A stretch of 34,925 nt of DNA. Source: an uncultured Holophagaceae bacterium. GTDB taxonomy: Bacteria; Acidobacteriota; Holophagae; Holophagales; Holophagaceae. This document shows positions 8,196 to 15,915 of the stretch, piece by piece. The position numbers and the translations under genes were made by a program. The first letter of the stretch is position 1, and every line of letters begins with the position of its first letter. A model generated the notes under the pieces. That model was not told the DNA's origin. It was given only the letters and a program-made list of their open reading frames with translations, and did not search any database. The DNA lies in NCBI GenBank assembly GCA_903857495.1, contig CAIOFF010000033.1, positions 1 through 34,925 of the forward strand. Direction: 5' to 3'.

Positions 8196-9215
8196 TTGAG
8201 CCGCATGCTGGTCGAGGCCCGGGAGGCGCCCGCTGCCGTGGCGCGCCTGCTCGACCCGAGCGATACCAGCTACGAGAGCTTCGGCGCCTTCCTCCGGGAG
8301 CACCCCCCGACGGGCATCCTCACCCTCGCCCGGGGCAGCTCGGACCACGCGGCCCAGCACACGGCCTACCTCCTCATGGCGCGCCTGGGCCGGCTGGTGA
8401 CTTCGCTGCCCATGTCCCTGGTGACGCTCTACCACGCGAACCTGGCCAAGCCGGGCCTGCTGGTGCTGGCGTTCTCGCAGTCGGGCCAGAGCCCCGACCT
8501 CGTGGATCCCATGGCGTATTTCACCCGGAACGGCGCCACCACCGTGGCCCTGGTGAACGATGCCGCGTCGCCCCTGGCCCGCGAGGCCAGCCGGGTCTTT
8601 CCGCTCCTGTCGGGCGAAGAGCGCAGTGTCGCCGCCACCAAGTCATTCATCGGGCAGCTCGTGGCCGGGGCGCGGATCGTCTCGTCCTGGGAGCAGGACC
8701 CGGCCTTTGCTGCGGGCCTGCAGGCCCTGCCGGCCGCCCTGGAGGCCGCCGCCCGCGTGGACTGGTCCGCAGGTGCCAAGGCCCTTGTCGGCGTGGACCG
8801 GCTGTTCATCCTGGGGCGGGGCACCGGCCTCGCCATCGCCAGCGAGGCGGCCCTCAAACTGAAGGAGACCTGCGGCATCCAGGCCGAGGCCTTCTCGGGC
8901 GCCGAGGTCCGGCACGGCCCCATGGCCATCGTGGAGGAGGGCTTCCCGCTCCTGGTCTTCGCCCCGCGCGGCCCGGCCCAGGCGGGCCTGCTCGCCCTGA
9001 CCCACGACCTCCGGCTCCAGGGGGCGCGGGTGCTCCTGGCGGCGCCGCCCGAGGTGCCCGGCGTCGACCTGCCGCTCATCCCGGCGCCCCACCCGGAGCT
9101 GGACACGGTCTCCGCAATCCAGAGCTTCTACCCCATGGTCGAGGCCCTGTCGCGGGCCCGGGGCTTTGATCCGGACCATCCACCCCACCTCTCCAAAGTC
9201 ACGAAGACCCGGTGA
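8196..9215 (+). CDS. Double-SIS-domain glucosamine-6-phosphate deaminase, NagB-II/AgaS type
   Basis: The protein has 339 residues and two SIS domains, without the glutaminase domain of GlmS. The first SIS phosphate/sugar site is ARGSSDHAA (45-53) with SQSGQSPD (94-101). The second has ILGRGTGLAIASEAALKLKE and AEAFSGAEVRHGPMA. The C-terminal HLSKVTKTR is the hallmark tail of GlmS/NagB-II enzymes. NagB-II converts glucosamine-6-phosphate to fructose-6-phosphate and ammonia, replacing classical NagB. The start is TTG 8196, six bases after GGAAGGAG; an ATG at 8205 is too far from that site. It is the first gene of the operon, with murQ four bases downstream, which fits amino-sugar catabolism. NagA, which should supply its substrate, is not in this window. 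Confidence 0.88.
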   Translation: MSRMLVEAREAPAAVARLLDPSDTSYESFGAFLREHPPTGILTLARGSSDHAAQHTAYLLMARLGRLVTSLPMSLVTLYHANLAKPGLLVLAFSQSGQSPDLVDPMAYFTRNGATTVALVNDAASPLAREASRVFPLLSGEERSVAATKSFIGQLVAGARIVSSWEQDPAFAAGLQALPAALEAAARVDWSAGAKALVGVDRLFILGRGTGLAIASEAALKLKETCGIQAEAFSGAEVRHGPMAIVEEGFPLLVFAPRGPAQAGLLALTHDLRLQGARVLLAAPPEVPGVDLPLIPAPHPELDTVSAIQSFYPMVEALSRARGFDPDHPPHLSKVTKTR

Positions 9216-9219
9216 TGCC

Positions 9220-10107
9220 ATGCTGACGTCCCGCACGGAGCAGCCCTACCCAGGCCATGAGCGGCTGGATGAGTATGGGACCCGAGAGCTGGTCGGGGCC
9301 TTTCTCGAGGACCAGGCCGCTGCGGCTGTGGCCGTGCAGAACTCCGCAGCCCAGCTCGCCCTGGCGGTGGACGGCGCGGTGCCGCGGCTCCAGGCCGGGG
9401 GCCGGCTCATCTACGTGGGTGCCGGGACCTCCGGGCGCCTGGGCCTGCTCGACAGCGTCGAGCTGAACCCGACCTTCTCCTGGCCTTCGGACCGGGCCTT
9501 GTCCCTGCTGGCCGGGGGGCCTGCCGCCCTCTACGCCGCCGTGGAGGGCGCCGAGGATGACCAGGACCGGGGCGCCCGGGACCTCGCAGAGTTGCAGCCG
9601 GGCCCGACCGATGTCGTGCTCCTGCTCGCGGCCTCCGGCGCCACGCCCTACACCCTGGGCGCCCTCGCGGCGGCCCGGGCCGCTGGGGCCTTCACCATCG
9701 GCATCGCCAACAACCCGGGCTCCCCCCTGGCCGCCGGCGCTGAGGTGGGCATCACCCTCGATACCGGCCCAGAGGTCATCTCGGGCAGTACCAGGCTCAA
9801 GGCGGGCACCTCCCAGAAGATCGCCCTGAACACCTTCTCCTCGGCGGTGATGGTCCGGCTCCACAAGGTCTTCGGCAACCTCATGGTCGATGTGCGGCCC
9901 ACCAACGCCAAGCTGGTCCGGCGCGCGGTCCGGCTCATCGGCCTGGCCACCGGCGCAGGCGAAGCTCGGGCGCAGGCGGCCTTCGAGGCCTGCGGCGGCC
10001 AGGTCAAGACCGCGATCGTCGCCGTGCTCAAGGCCCTCGGTCCGGACCAAGCGCGGGAGCGGCTGGCGGCGGTGCAGGGCAGCGTGCGCGCGGCGCTCCG
10101 GGACTGA
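9220..10107 (+). CDS. murQ: N-acetylmuramic acid 6-phosphate etherase (MurQ)
   Basis: MurQ of 295 residues (E. coli 298) cleaves the D-lactyl ether of MurNAc-6-phosphate to give GlcNAc-6-phosphate and D-lactate in the cytoplasm. The SIS signature GAGTSGRLG (67-75) is intact. The catalytic acid/base candidates are Glu81 (DSVELNPTF) and Glu112 in EGAEDD, matching the two essential Glu residues of E. coli MurQ. STRLKAGTSQK and the C-terminal helical domain are present. The start is the ATG at 9220 by alignment of the N-terminus (TEQ...LDEYGTRELV); an in-frame upstream start would add 18 residues with no family counterpart. It begins four bases after the NagB-II stop and ends one base before ampG, so translation is coupled. 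Confidence 0.95.
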   Translation: MLTSRTEQPYPGHERLDEYGTRELVGAFLEDQAAAAVAVQNSAAQLALAVDGAVPRLQAGGRLIYVGAGTSGRLGLLDSVELNPTFSWPSDRALSLLAGGPAALYAAVEGAEDDQDRGARDLAELQPGPTDVVLLLAASGATPYTLGALAAARAAGAFTIGIANNPGSPLAAGAEVGITLDTGPEVISGSTRLKAGTSQKIALNTFSSAVMVRLHKVFGNLMVDVRPTNAKLVRRAVRLIGLATGAGEARAQAAFEACGGQVKTAIVAVLKALGPDQARERLAAVQGSVRAALRD

Positions 10108-10108
10108 C

Positions 10109-11404
10109 GTGCCCGAGGAACCGCTCTCCCGCACCGCGAGGTGGACCGGCTCCCCCTGGGCCTGGGTTCCCTCGCTCTACTTCGGCCAGGGCCTCCCTTA
10201 CGTCACCGTCATGGTGCTGTCGGTGGTGTTCTACAAGAACCTCGGCGTGCCCAACACGGCCATCGCCCTCTACACCAGCTGGCTCTACCTGCCCTGGGTG
10301 ATCAAGCCCCTCTGGTCCCCGGTGGTGGACCTGCTGGGCACCAAGCGGTCCTGGGTCTACCTGCTCCAGGGTGTGGTGGGCGCGGCCTTCGCCCTGCTGG
10401 CGCTCACGGTGCCCGGATCGTCCTTCTTCCGGTACACGCTCGCCATGTTCTGGCTCATCGCCTTCGCGTCCGCCACCCACGACATCGCCGCGGACGGCTT
10501 CTACCTCCTGGCCCTGACCGAGCAGCGGCAGGCGGCCTTCGTGGGCCTGCGCAGCGCCTTCTACCGGGCCGCCATGATCGCGGGGCAGGGCGGGCTGGTG
10601 CTCATGGCGGGCAAGCTCGCGGAGCGCACCGGGGACCCGCGGCGGGCCTGGATGGCGGTGTTCGGACTCCTGGCGGCCCTCTTCCTCAGCCTCTTCGCCT
10701 GGCACCGCTTCATCCTGCCCCGCCCCGCCGTGGACAAGCCCGCGGAGGAGGGACTGGGCCTGTTCACGGGCTTCGTGGAGACCTTCCGCACCTTCTTCGC
10801 CCGCCGGGACCTGGCCCTCACCCTGGGCTTCCTGCTTACCTTCCGGCTGGGGGAAGCCCAGGCCATCAAGCTGGTGACGCCCTTCCTGCTGGATCCCGCC
10901 GCGAAGGGCGGCCTGGGCCTGAGCACCGCCCAGGTGGGCCTCGCCTACGGCACCGTCGGCATGCTCGCCCTCACCGCCGGCGGACTGGCCGGGGGCTTCA
11001 TGATCTCCCGCATGGGCCTCAAGCGGTGGCTGTGGCCCATGACCCTGGCCGTGCATCTGCCCAACCTGGCCTTCGTGCTGCTGGCCATCTTCCGGCCCAC
11101 GGGCTTGGCGACCATCGCCAGCGCCATCGCCTTTGAGCAGTTCGGCTACGGGTTCGGCTTCACGGCCTACATCATGTTCATGGTCATGATCGCGGATGGC
11201 GCCCACAAGACGGCCCACTACGCCATCGCCACGGGGTTCATGGCTCTGGGCATGATGCTTCCGGGCATGGCGAGCGGCTGGATCCAGGAGCGGCTGGGCT
11301 ACCTGAACTTCTTCATCTGGGTGTGCTGCGCGACGGTGCCGTCGATCCTCCTCACGGCCTTCCTGCGCATCGACCCCGCCTTCGGCCGCCGGGGCCCGGC
11401 ATGA
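10109..11404 (+). CDS. ampG: AmpG-like muropeptide/sugar permease (MFS)
   Basis: A 431-residue membrane protein with about 12 helices. The N-terminal stretch SLYFGQGLPYVTVMVLSVVFYKNLGV, then WLYLPWVIKPLWSPVVD and ASATHDIAADGFYLLAL, match the AmpG/Mtp muropeptide permease family of the major facilitator superfamily, which imports GlcNAc-anhydroMurNAc (peptides) through the inner membrane. The GTG at 10109 follows the murQ stop by one base, and the stop overlaps the next start (ATGA at 11401-11404). It sits between murQ and nagX, and both amidases of the cluster are exported lipoproteins, so the cargo here may be mainly peptide-free sugars. E. coli AmpG has 14 helices and is longer, so this is the shorter form. 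Confidence 0.88.
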   Translation: MPEEPLSRTARWTGSPWAWVPSLYFGQGLPYVTVMVLSVVFYKNLGVPNTAIALYTSWLYLPWVIKPLWSPVVDLLGTKRSWVYLLQGVVGAAFALLALTVPGSSFFRYTLAMFWLIAFASATHDIAADGFYLLALTEQRQAAFVGLRSAFYRAAMIAGQGGLVLMAGKLAERTGDPRRAWMAVFGLLAALFLSLFAWHRFILPRPAVDKPAEEGLGLFTGFVETFRTFFARRDLALTLGFLLTFRLGEAQAIKLVTPFLLDPAAKGGLGLSTAQVGLAYGTVGMLALTAGGLAGGFMISRMGLKRWLWPMTLAVHLPNLAFVLLAIFRPTGLATIASAIAFEQFGYGFGFTAYIMFMVMIADGAHKTAHYAIATGFMALGMMLPGMASGWIQERLGYLNFFIWVCCATVPSILLTAFLRIDPAFGRRGPA

Positions 11405-12543
11405 CTGGCCAGCGCCTCGGCTCCCTGGACGCCTTCCGCGGCTTCGCCATCGCGGGCATGGTGCTGGTGAACAATCCGGGCAGCTGGAAGGCGATTCACG
11501 GTCCCCTGGCCCATGCCCCCTGGAACGGCTGCACGTTCACGGACCTGATCTTCCCGTTCTTCCTCTTCGCGGCGGGGCTGGCCATGACCCTCTCCCTGAG
11601 CCGCCGGGCCCAGGAGACCGGCAGCCGCTTGGCGCTGTTCCGCACCCTGGCGCGCCGCGCGGCGGTGATCTTCCTGATCGGCCTGGCGCTCAACCTGATC
11701 CCCAGCTTCCAGCTGGCCACCCTGCGCATCCCCGGGGTGCTCCAGCGCATCGCCCTCACCATCCTGCTGGCGGCGCCTCTGGTCCTCTGGGGGCGCTGGC
11801 GAGCCGCCCTGGCGGGCATCTTCGGGTTCTGCGGACTCTACCTCATTCTGATGCTGCTGGTGCCGGTGCAAGGGGCGGACGGTGTCGTAGGCGCGGGCCG
11901 GCTGGCCCCGGGGCTGGACTTCGGTTCCTGGCTGGACCGGCTGCTGCTGGGCGGGCATCTGTGGGCCAGCGCCCGGACCTGGGATCCGGAGGGTCTGGTC
12001 AGCACCCTGCCGGCCACAGCCAGCCTGCTCTTCGGGGTCCTGGCGGGCTATTACCTCTGGGCGCCCCGCCAGCGGCTGCCCAAGGCCGCGGGCCTGCTGC
12101 TGGCGGGCCTGGCCCTCCTGGCGCTGGGGTGGGGCCTGGGCGTCGTGCTGCTGCCCATCAACAAGAACCTGTGGACCCCTTCCTACGCCGTGTTCACCGC
12201 CGGCTGGGCCCTGGTGTTCCTCGGCGCCTTCCATGCGGTGCTGGACGAGGCGAGTCCCGCGGTCACCCGGGTCGCGCGGCGCCTCTGCCTGCCGCTCACG
12301 ATCTACGGCATGAACGCGCTGGCCCTGTTCGTCCTGTCGGGGCTGGTCGGCCGGGTGCTGCAGGTGGTTCACGTGACGGGCCCCGCGGGCTCCATCACGC
12401 TCAAGGAGAGGCTGTTTCTGGCCCTGGCCACCCTGCCGCTGTCCCCGGCCAACGCCTCGCTGGCGTTCGCGGTGCTGTTCAACCTGGCCATCTTCGCGGT
12501 CGCCGTGGTGCTGTGGAGGAAGCAGTGGTTCATCAAGGCCTGA
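11401..12543 (+). CDS. nagX: NagX-like membrane acyltransferase (COG4299/DUF5009)
   Basis: A 380-residue polytopic membrane protein with about 10-11 helices and the family opening RLGSLDAFRGFAIAGMVLVNNPGSW, followed by WNGCTFTDLIFPFFLFAAG, which is diagnostic of the heparan-alpha-glucosaminide N-acetyltransferase-like/NagX family. Human HGSNAT carries an acetyl group across a membrane to a terminal glucosamine. Bacterial NagX genes sit in N-acetylglucosamine utilisation regulons, but their reaction is not settled. In this operon it could N-acetylate glucosamine or de-N-acetylated muropeptide sugars on the periplasmic face so that NagZ or the kinase can use them; that is my inference. The start overlaps the ampG stop by four bases, and its end overlaps the next gene by 19 bases. 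Confidence 0.82.
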   Translation: MTGQRLGSLDAFRGFAIAGMVLVNNPGSWKAIHGPLAHAPWNGCTFTDLIFPFFLFAAGLAMTLSLSRRAQETGSRLALFRTLARRAAVIFLIGLALNLIPSFQLATLRIPGVLQRIALTILLAAPLVLWGRWRAALAGIFGFCGLYLILMLLVPVQGADGVVGAGRLAPGLDFGSWLDRLLLGGHLWASARTWDPEGLVSTLPATASLLFGVLAGYYLWAPRQRLPKAAGLLLAGLALLALGWGLGVVLLPINKNLWTPSYAVFTAGWALVFLGAFHAVLDEASPAVTRVARRLCLPLTIYGMNALALFVLSGLVGRVLQVVHVTGPAGSITLKERLFLALATLPLSPANASLAFAVLFNLAIFAVAVVLWRKQWFIKA

Positions 12544-14066
12544 AGCGCCGCTTCGGCGCGCCCCTGCTGGCCCTGCTCGCGCTGATGGTCCTCGCGGGCT
12601 GCCTGAGGCCTACGCCGGGCACGCTGCCTGCCATTTCCGATACGCCGCCCCCGGCGCCGCGGGAGTTCCGTGCGGCCTGGGTGGCGACCGTAGCCAACAT
12701 CGACTGGCCCAGCAGCTCGAAACTGAGCACCGAGGCCCAGAAGGCCGAGGCCCGCGCCCTGGTGCAGCGGGCCCGCGAGCTGGGGCTCAACACCCTCATC
12801 CTGCAGGTCCGGCCCGCCGCCGACGCGCTGTACGCCTCGGCCCTGGAGCCCTGGTCCGAGGTCCTCACGGGCACCCAGGGCAAGCCGCCAGAGCCCTTCT
12901 ACGATCCGCTCTCCTTCTGGATCGAGGAGGCCCACCGCGCGGGCCTGGAGCTGCACGCCTGGTTCAACCCCTACCGAGCCCGCCATTCCACGGGCCGCTC
13001 GCCCCTGGCGCCCAGCCACCTGGCGAGCCAGCACCCAGAGCTGGTCCGGACCTACGGCGACCAGCTCTGGCTGGATCCCGCGGAGCCCGCCGCCGCCGAG
13101 CACGTGCTTGCGGTCATTCTCGACGTCGTGCGCCGCTACGAGGTGGACGGCGTGCACTTCGATGACTATTTCTACCCCTATCCCGTCAAGGACGCCGCGG
13201 GGCTGAAGGTCGACTTCCCGGATGAGTCGCCCTGGCAGGGCTACCTGGCCCGGGGCGGCACCCTCGCCCGCGCCGACTGGCGCCGGGAGCAGGTGGACCG
13301 CTTCGTCGAGCGCGTCTACCGGGAGGTCCACCGGGTGAAGCCCCAGGTCCGCGTGGGCGTGAGTCCCTTCGGCCTCGGCCGGCCGGACCGGCGGCCCCCA
13401 GGTGTCGCCGGGTTCAGCCAGTACGACGAGCTCTACGCCCACGCCGAGCGGTGGCTCGAGCAGGGCTGGCTGGACTACTTCGTGCCGCAGCTCTACTGGC
13501 GCACCGAGGCTCCGGAGCAGCCCTTCGGCCCGCTGCTGGATGGCTGGCGCGCCCAGAACCCCATGGGCCGACCGGTCTGGCCGGGACTCTTCACCAGCCG
13601 GCTGGGCGCCGCGGAGCCCTGGCCTGTCAGCGAGATCACGGGCCAGATCCAGCTCACGCGTCTCCGGCCGGGCAACCCGGGCCACGCCCACTTCAGCATG
13701 GTGGCGCTGAAGAAGGACTACGGCGGCATCGCGGGACCCCTCGCCGAGCTGTACGATGGCCCCGCCCTGGTGCCTGCGGCGGCGTGGCTGCCGGGCGCGG
13801 TGCCCGCTGCGCCCACGGTGCGGCTCCGGCGGGCTTCCGCCACGGCGCCGACGCTGCGCGTGGAGGGAACCCAGAGTCAGTCCAACCTGCTGCTGGCGGT
13901 CTGGGCCCGCTACGGCCGGAGCTGGCGCTTCTTCACCCTGCCCGGCGGCGTGGGCGAGCTCCCCGCCAGCTTCCAGGGCAGCCCGCTCGATCGGGCCTTT
14001 GCCTCCTCCGTGAGCCGCACCGGCCTGGAAAGTCCCCCCTCTCTGGTCACGGACGCGCGAAACTGA
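12525..14066 (+). CDS. DigH/YngK-like glycoside hydrolase lipoprotein (GHL10 family)
   Basis: A lipoprotein of 513 residues. The GTG at 12525 has GGAGGA five bases upstream and yields a lipoprotein signal ending in VLAGC (lipid Cys26). The gene then overlaps nagX by 19 bases. The body is the GHL10 (DUF187) TIM-barrel: REFRAAWVATVANIDWPS, LNTLILQVRPAADALYAS, LELHAWFNPYRA, VDGVHFDDYFYPYP (with the DD acid pair) and YFVPQLYWR. A beta-rich C-terminal domain follows from about residue 420. E. coli DigH (YddW) of this family is a lipoprotein that cuts denuded glycan strands left by amidases, which fits the amidase encoded two genes downstream. The role in murein glycan cleavage is therefore well supported by context but not proven. 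Confidence 0.87.
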   Translation: MVHQGLKRRFGAPLLALLALMVLAGCLRPTPGTLPAISDTPPPAPREFRAAWVATVANIDWPSSSKLSTEAQKAEARALVQRARELGLNTLILQVRPAADALYASALEPWSEVLTGTQGKPPEPFYDPLSFWIEEAHRAGLELHAWFNPYRARHSTGRSPLAPSHLASQHPELVRTYGDQLWLDPAEPAAAEHVLAVILDVVRRYEVDGVHFDDYFYPYPVKDAAGLKVDFPDESPWQGYLARGGTLARADWRREQVDRFVERVYREVHRVKPQVRVGVSPFGLGRPDRRPPGVAGFSQYDELYAHAERWLEQGWLDYFVPQLYWRTEAPEQPFGPLLDGWRAQNPMGRPVWPGLFTSRLGAAEPWPVSEITGQIQLTRLRPGNPGHAHFSMVALKKDYGGIAGPLAELYDGPALVPAAAWLPGAVPAAPTVRLRRASATAPTLRVEGTQSQSNLLLAVWARYGRSWRFFTLPGGVGELPASFQGSPLDRAFASSVSRTGLESPPSLVTDARN

Positions 14067-14082
14067 ATCCACAGGGCAGCCT

Positions 14083-15039
14083 ATGCAGCAGGGCACTCCA
14101 GCACAGACCGGTCTCCTGGCCCTCGGCATCGATGCCGGCGGCACGGCGACCCGGTGGGCGCTGGCGAGCGCTGCGGAGGGCATCGTCGCCGAGGGCCAGG
14201 TCCCGGCCGTCAGTGCGTTGGACCTGAACGGACCGGGGCAGGCCGGGGTTGCGGCGACCCTGGAGTCCCTGGCCCAGGCGGTGCTGGCCGTGGGGCGTCC
14301 GGCCTGGGTCCACGCGGGCCTGACCGGCCTTGGCGCCAACAGCCACGTGCTGGTCCGCCTCCTTGCGATCCCGCTGGGGCTGCCTGACGCGGCCATCACC
14401 CTGAGCAGCGACATCGAGACCACCTACCTGGATCTCTTCGCTCCGGGGCAGGGCTACCTGGTCTATGCGGGCACGGGGTCGGTTGCCGCCTACCTCGACA
14501 GCGAAGGCGTGCTCCACCGCGCGGGTGGCCGCGGCGTACTCATCGACGACGGCGGCGGCGGCTACTGGATCGCCCGCGAGGGCCTGCGCCACGTCTGGCG
14601 GGCCGAGGATGAGCGCCCGGGCGCCTGGCACGGCTCGCCCCTGGCCGAGGAGCTGTTCGCCCTGGTGGGCGGCTCCGACTGGGCCCACACGCGGAAGCAC
14701 GTCTATGGTGGCAATCGCGGCGACATCGGCCGGCTGGCCCTGGCCGTGGCGCGGGCCGCGGACCGGGATCCCGCGGCCCGGAACATCCTGCGCGCAGCGG
14801 GCACGGAGCTGGCGCGGCTGGCCCAGACGATGATCAGCCGCTATGGCCCCCGCCCCGTGGCCCTGAGCGGCCGGGCCGCCACCCTGCACCCGCTCATCGC
14901 CGAGACCATGCAGGCCGCGCTGCCCGGCGGCACGGCCTTCGCCCTGCGCGCCAGCCAGGGCGAGCACGCCGCCGCGCGGCTCGCACTGGCCGCCCTGACG
15001 GGCACGCCCCGCCCCCTTCTCCAGGAGCTCGAGTCATGA
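14083..15039 (+). CDS. BadF/BadG-type sugar kinase (GlcNAc/MurNAc kinase, MurK-like)
   Basis: A 318-residue ASKHA-fold kinase. The ATP phosphate-1 loop is GIDAGGTATRW (15-25), phosphate-2 is AGTGSVA (130-136), and the adenosine/hinge stretch is GGRGVLIDDGGGGYWI (149-164). These belong to the BadF/BadG/BcrA family that includes N-acetylglucosamine kinase and Clostridium MurK, which phosphorylates both MurNAc and GlcNAc at O6. With murQ, ampG and nagB-II in the same operon, and no anmK or PTS gene here, this is the likely enzyme making MurNAc-6-P for MurQ and GlcNAc-6-P for deacetylation. Family membership is clear; the sugar preference is inferred. It starts 16 bases after the preceding stop and overlaps the amidase by four bases. 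Confidence 0.82.
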   Translation: MQQGTPAQTGLLALGIDAGGTATRWALASAAEGIVAEGQVPAVSALDLNGPGQAGVAATLESLAQAVLAVGRPAWVHAGLTGLGANSHVLVRLLAIPLGLPDAAITLSSDIETTYLDLFAPGQGYLVYAGTGSVAAYLDSEGVLHRAGGRGVLIDDGGGGYWIAREGLRHVWRAEDERPGAWHGSPLAEELFALVGGSDWAHTRKHVYGGNRGDIGRLALAVARAADRDPAARNILRAAGTELARLAQTMISRYGPRPVALSGRAATLHPLIAETMQAALPGGTAFALRASQGEHAAARLALAALTGTPRPLLQELES

Positions 15040-15827
15040 TCCGGATCTCTGCCTGCCTCCTGCTGGTGCTCGCTGCCCTGGGCTGCGTCCGCCAGCCGGC
15101 CATCGACCACAGCTACCGGGCCAAGAGCCAGGACAGCCGTGCCCAGTTCCTCATCCTGCACTTCACGGGCGGCACCTGGGAAGCCTCGGTGAAGATCCTC
15201 ACGGAGGGCCCGGTGAGCAGCCACTACCTGGTGCGCGACAGCCCCGTGCAGGTCTATCAGCTGGTGGACGAGAGCCAGCGGGCCTACCACGCCGGGCGCA
15301 GCTCCTGGCAGGGGCAGACCCAGCTCAATGCCGCCTCCATCGGCATCGAGATCCAGAACGCGGGGGACATCCAGGGCCCCGACGGGATCATCTACCATGA
15401 CTACCCCAAGGCGCAGATCGACGCCGTGATCGCCCTGGTCAAGGACATCGTCGCCCGGCATCAGATCCGGCCCGACCGCATCCTCGGCCACAGCGACATC
15501 GCGCCCACCCGCAAGGTGGACCCGGGCCCGACCTTCCCCTGGAAGCGGCTAGCCGACGAGGGCCTCATCCCCTGGCCCGAGGCCACAGCCGTGGCCGAGC
15601 GGCGGGTGCGCCACGAGGCCAGCCTGCCGGAGGTCACCTGGTTCCAGACGAAGCTGGTCGAGCACGGCTTCGCGCTGGCGGTCACCGGCACCCTGGATCC
15701 CACGACCCGGCAGGTCCTGGCCAACTTCCAGATGAAGTACCGCCCCGCGCGCTACGACGGCCTGCCCGACGCCGAGACCGCGGCGCTCCTCGACGTCCTG
15801 ACCACGCCAGCCGGGAAGGCCCGCTAG
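15036..15827 (+). CDS. amiD: N-acetylmuramoyl-L-alanine amidase lipoprotein with PG-binding domain (AmiD-like)
   Basis: A 263-residue lipoprotein. The signal ends in LAALGC (Cys17), and Gln/Arg rather than Asp follow the Cys, compatible with outer-membrane sorting. The Amidase_2 zinc site is visible: His42 (FLILHFT), His152 in GHSDIAPTRKVDPG and Asp162. A PG_binding_1 type three-helix domain occupies about residues 200-255 (FQTKLVEHG...LANFQMKY). This is the AmiD architecture, which removes stem peptides from MurNAc or anhydroMurNAc outside the cytoplasm. The sequence after the lipobox (YRAKSQDSRAQFLILHFT) closely follows AmiD. It is the last gene of the plus operon and its ATG overlaps the kinase stop. 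Confidence 0.92.
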   Translation: MIRISACLLLVLAALGCVRQPAIDHSYRAKSQDSRAQFLILHFTGGTWEASVKILTEGPVSSHYLVRDSPVQVYQLVDESQRAYHAGRSSWQGQTQLNAASIGIEIQNAGDIQGPDGIIYHDYPKAQIDAVIALVKDIVARHQIRPDRILGHSDIAPTRKVDPGPTFPWKRLADEGLIPWPEATAVAERRVRHEASLPEVTWFQTKLVEHGFALAVTGTLDPTTRQVLANFQMKYRPARYDGLPDAETAALLDVLTTPAGKAR

Positions 15828-15851
15828 ACAACACCCGCTTCCGGTAACCTG

Positions 15852-15877
15852 GACCACCGGTCAGGGGTCAGGTGGTC
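15852..15877 (+). terminator. Possible weak hairpin after the amiD-like gene
   Basis: GACCACC (15852-15858) can pair with GGTGGTC (15871-15877) around a 12-base loop, 24 bases past the amidase stop. There is no U-run after it, so it is at best a weak or Rho-assisted terminator between the operon and the racemase gene, 88 bases downstream of the amidase. The next gene may still be reached by read-through. Confidence 0.3.
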
Positions 15878-15915
15878 TCACCTGGTTTCCCGCACCGTTC
15901 CCTCGGGGGGTGCTC

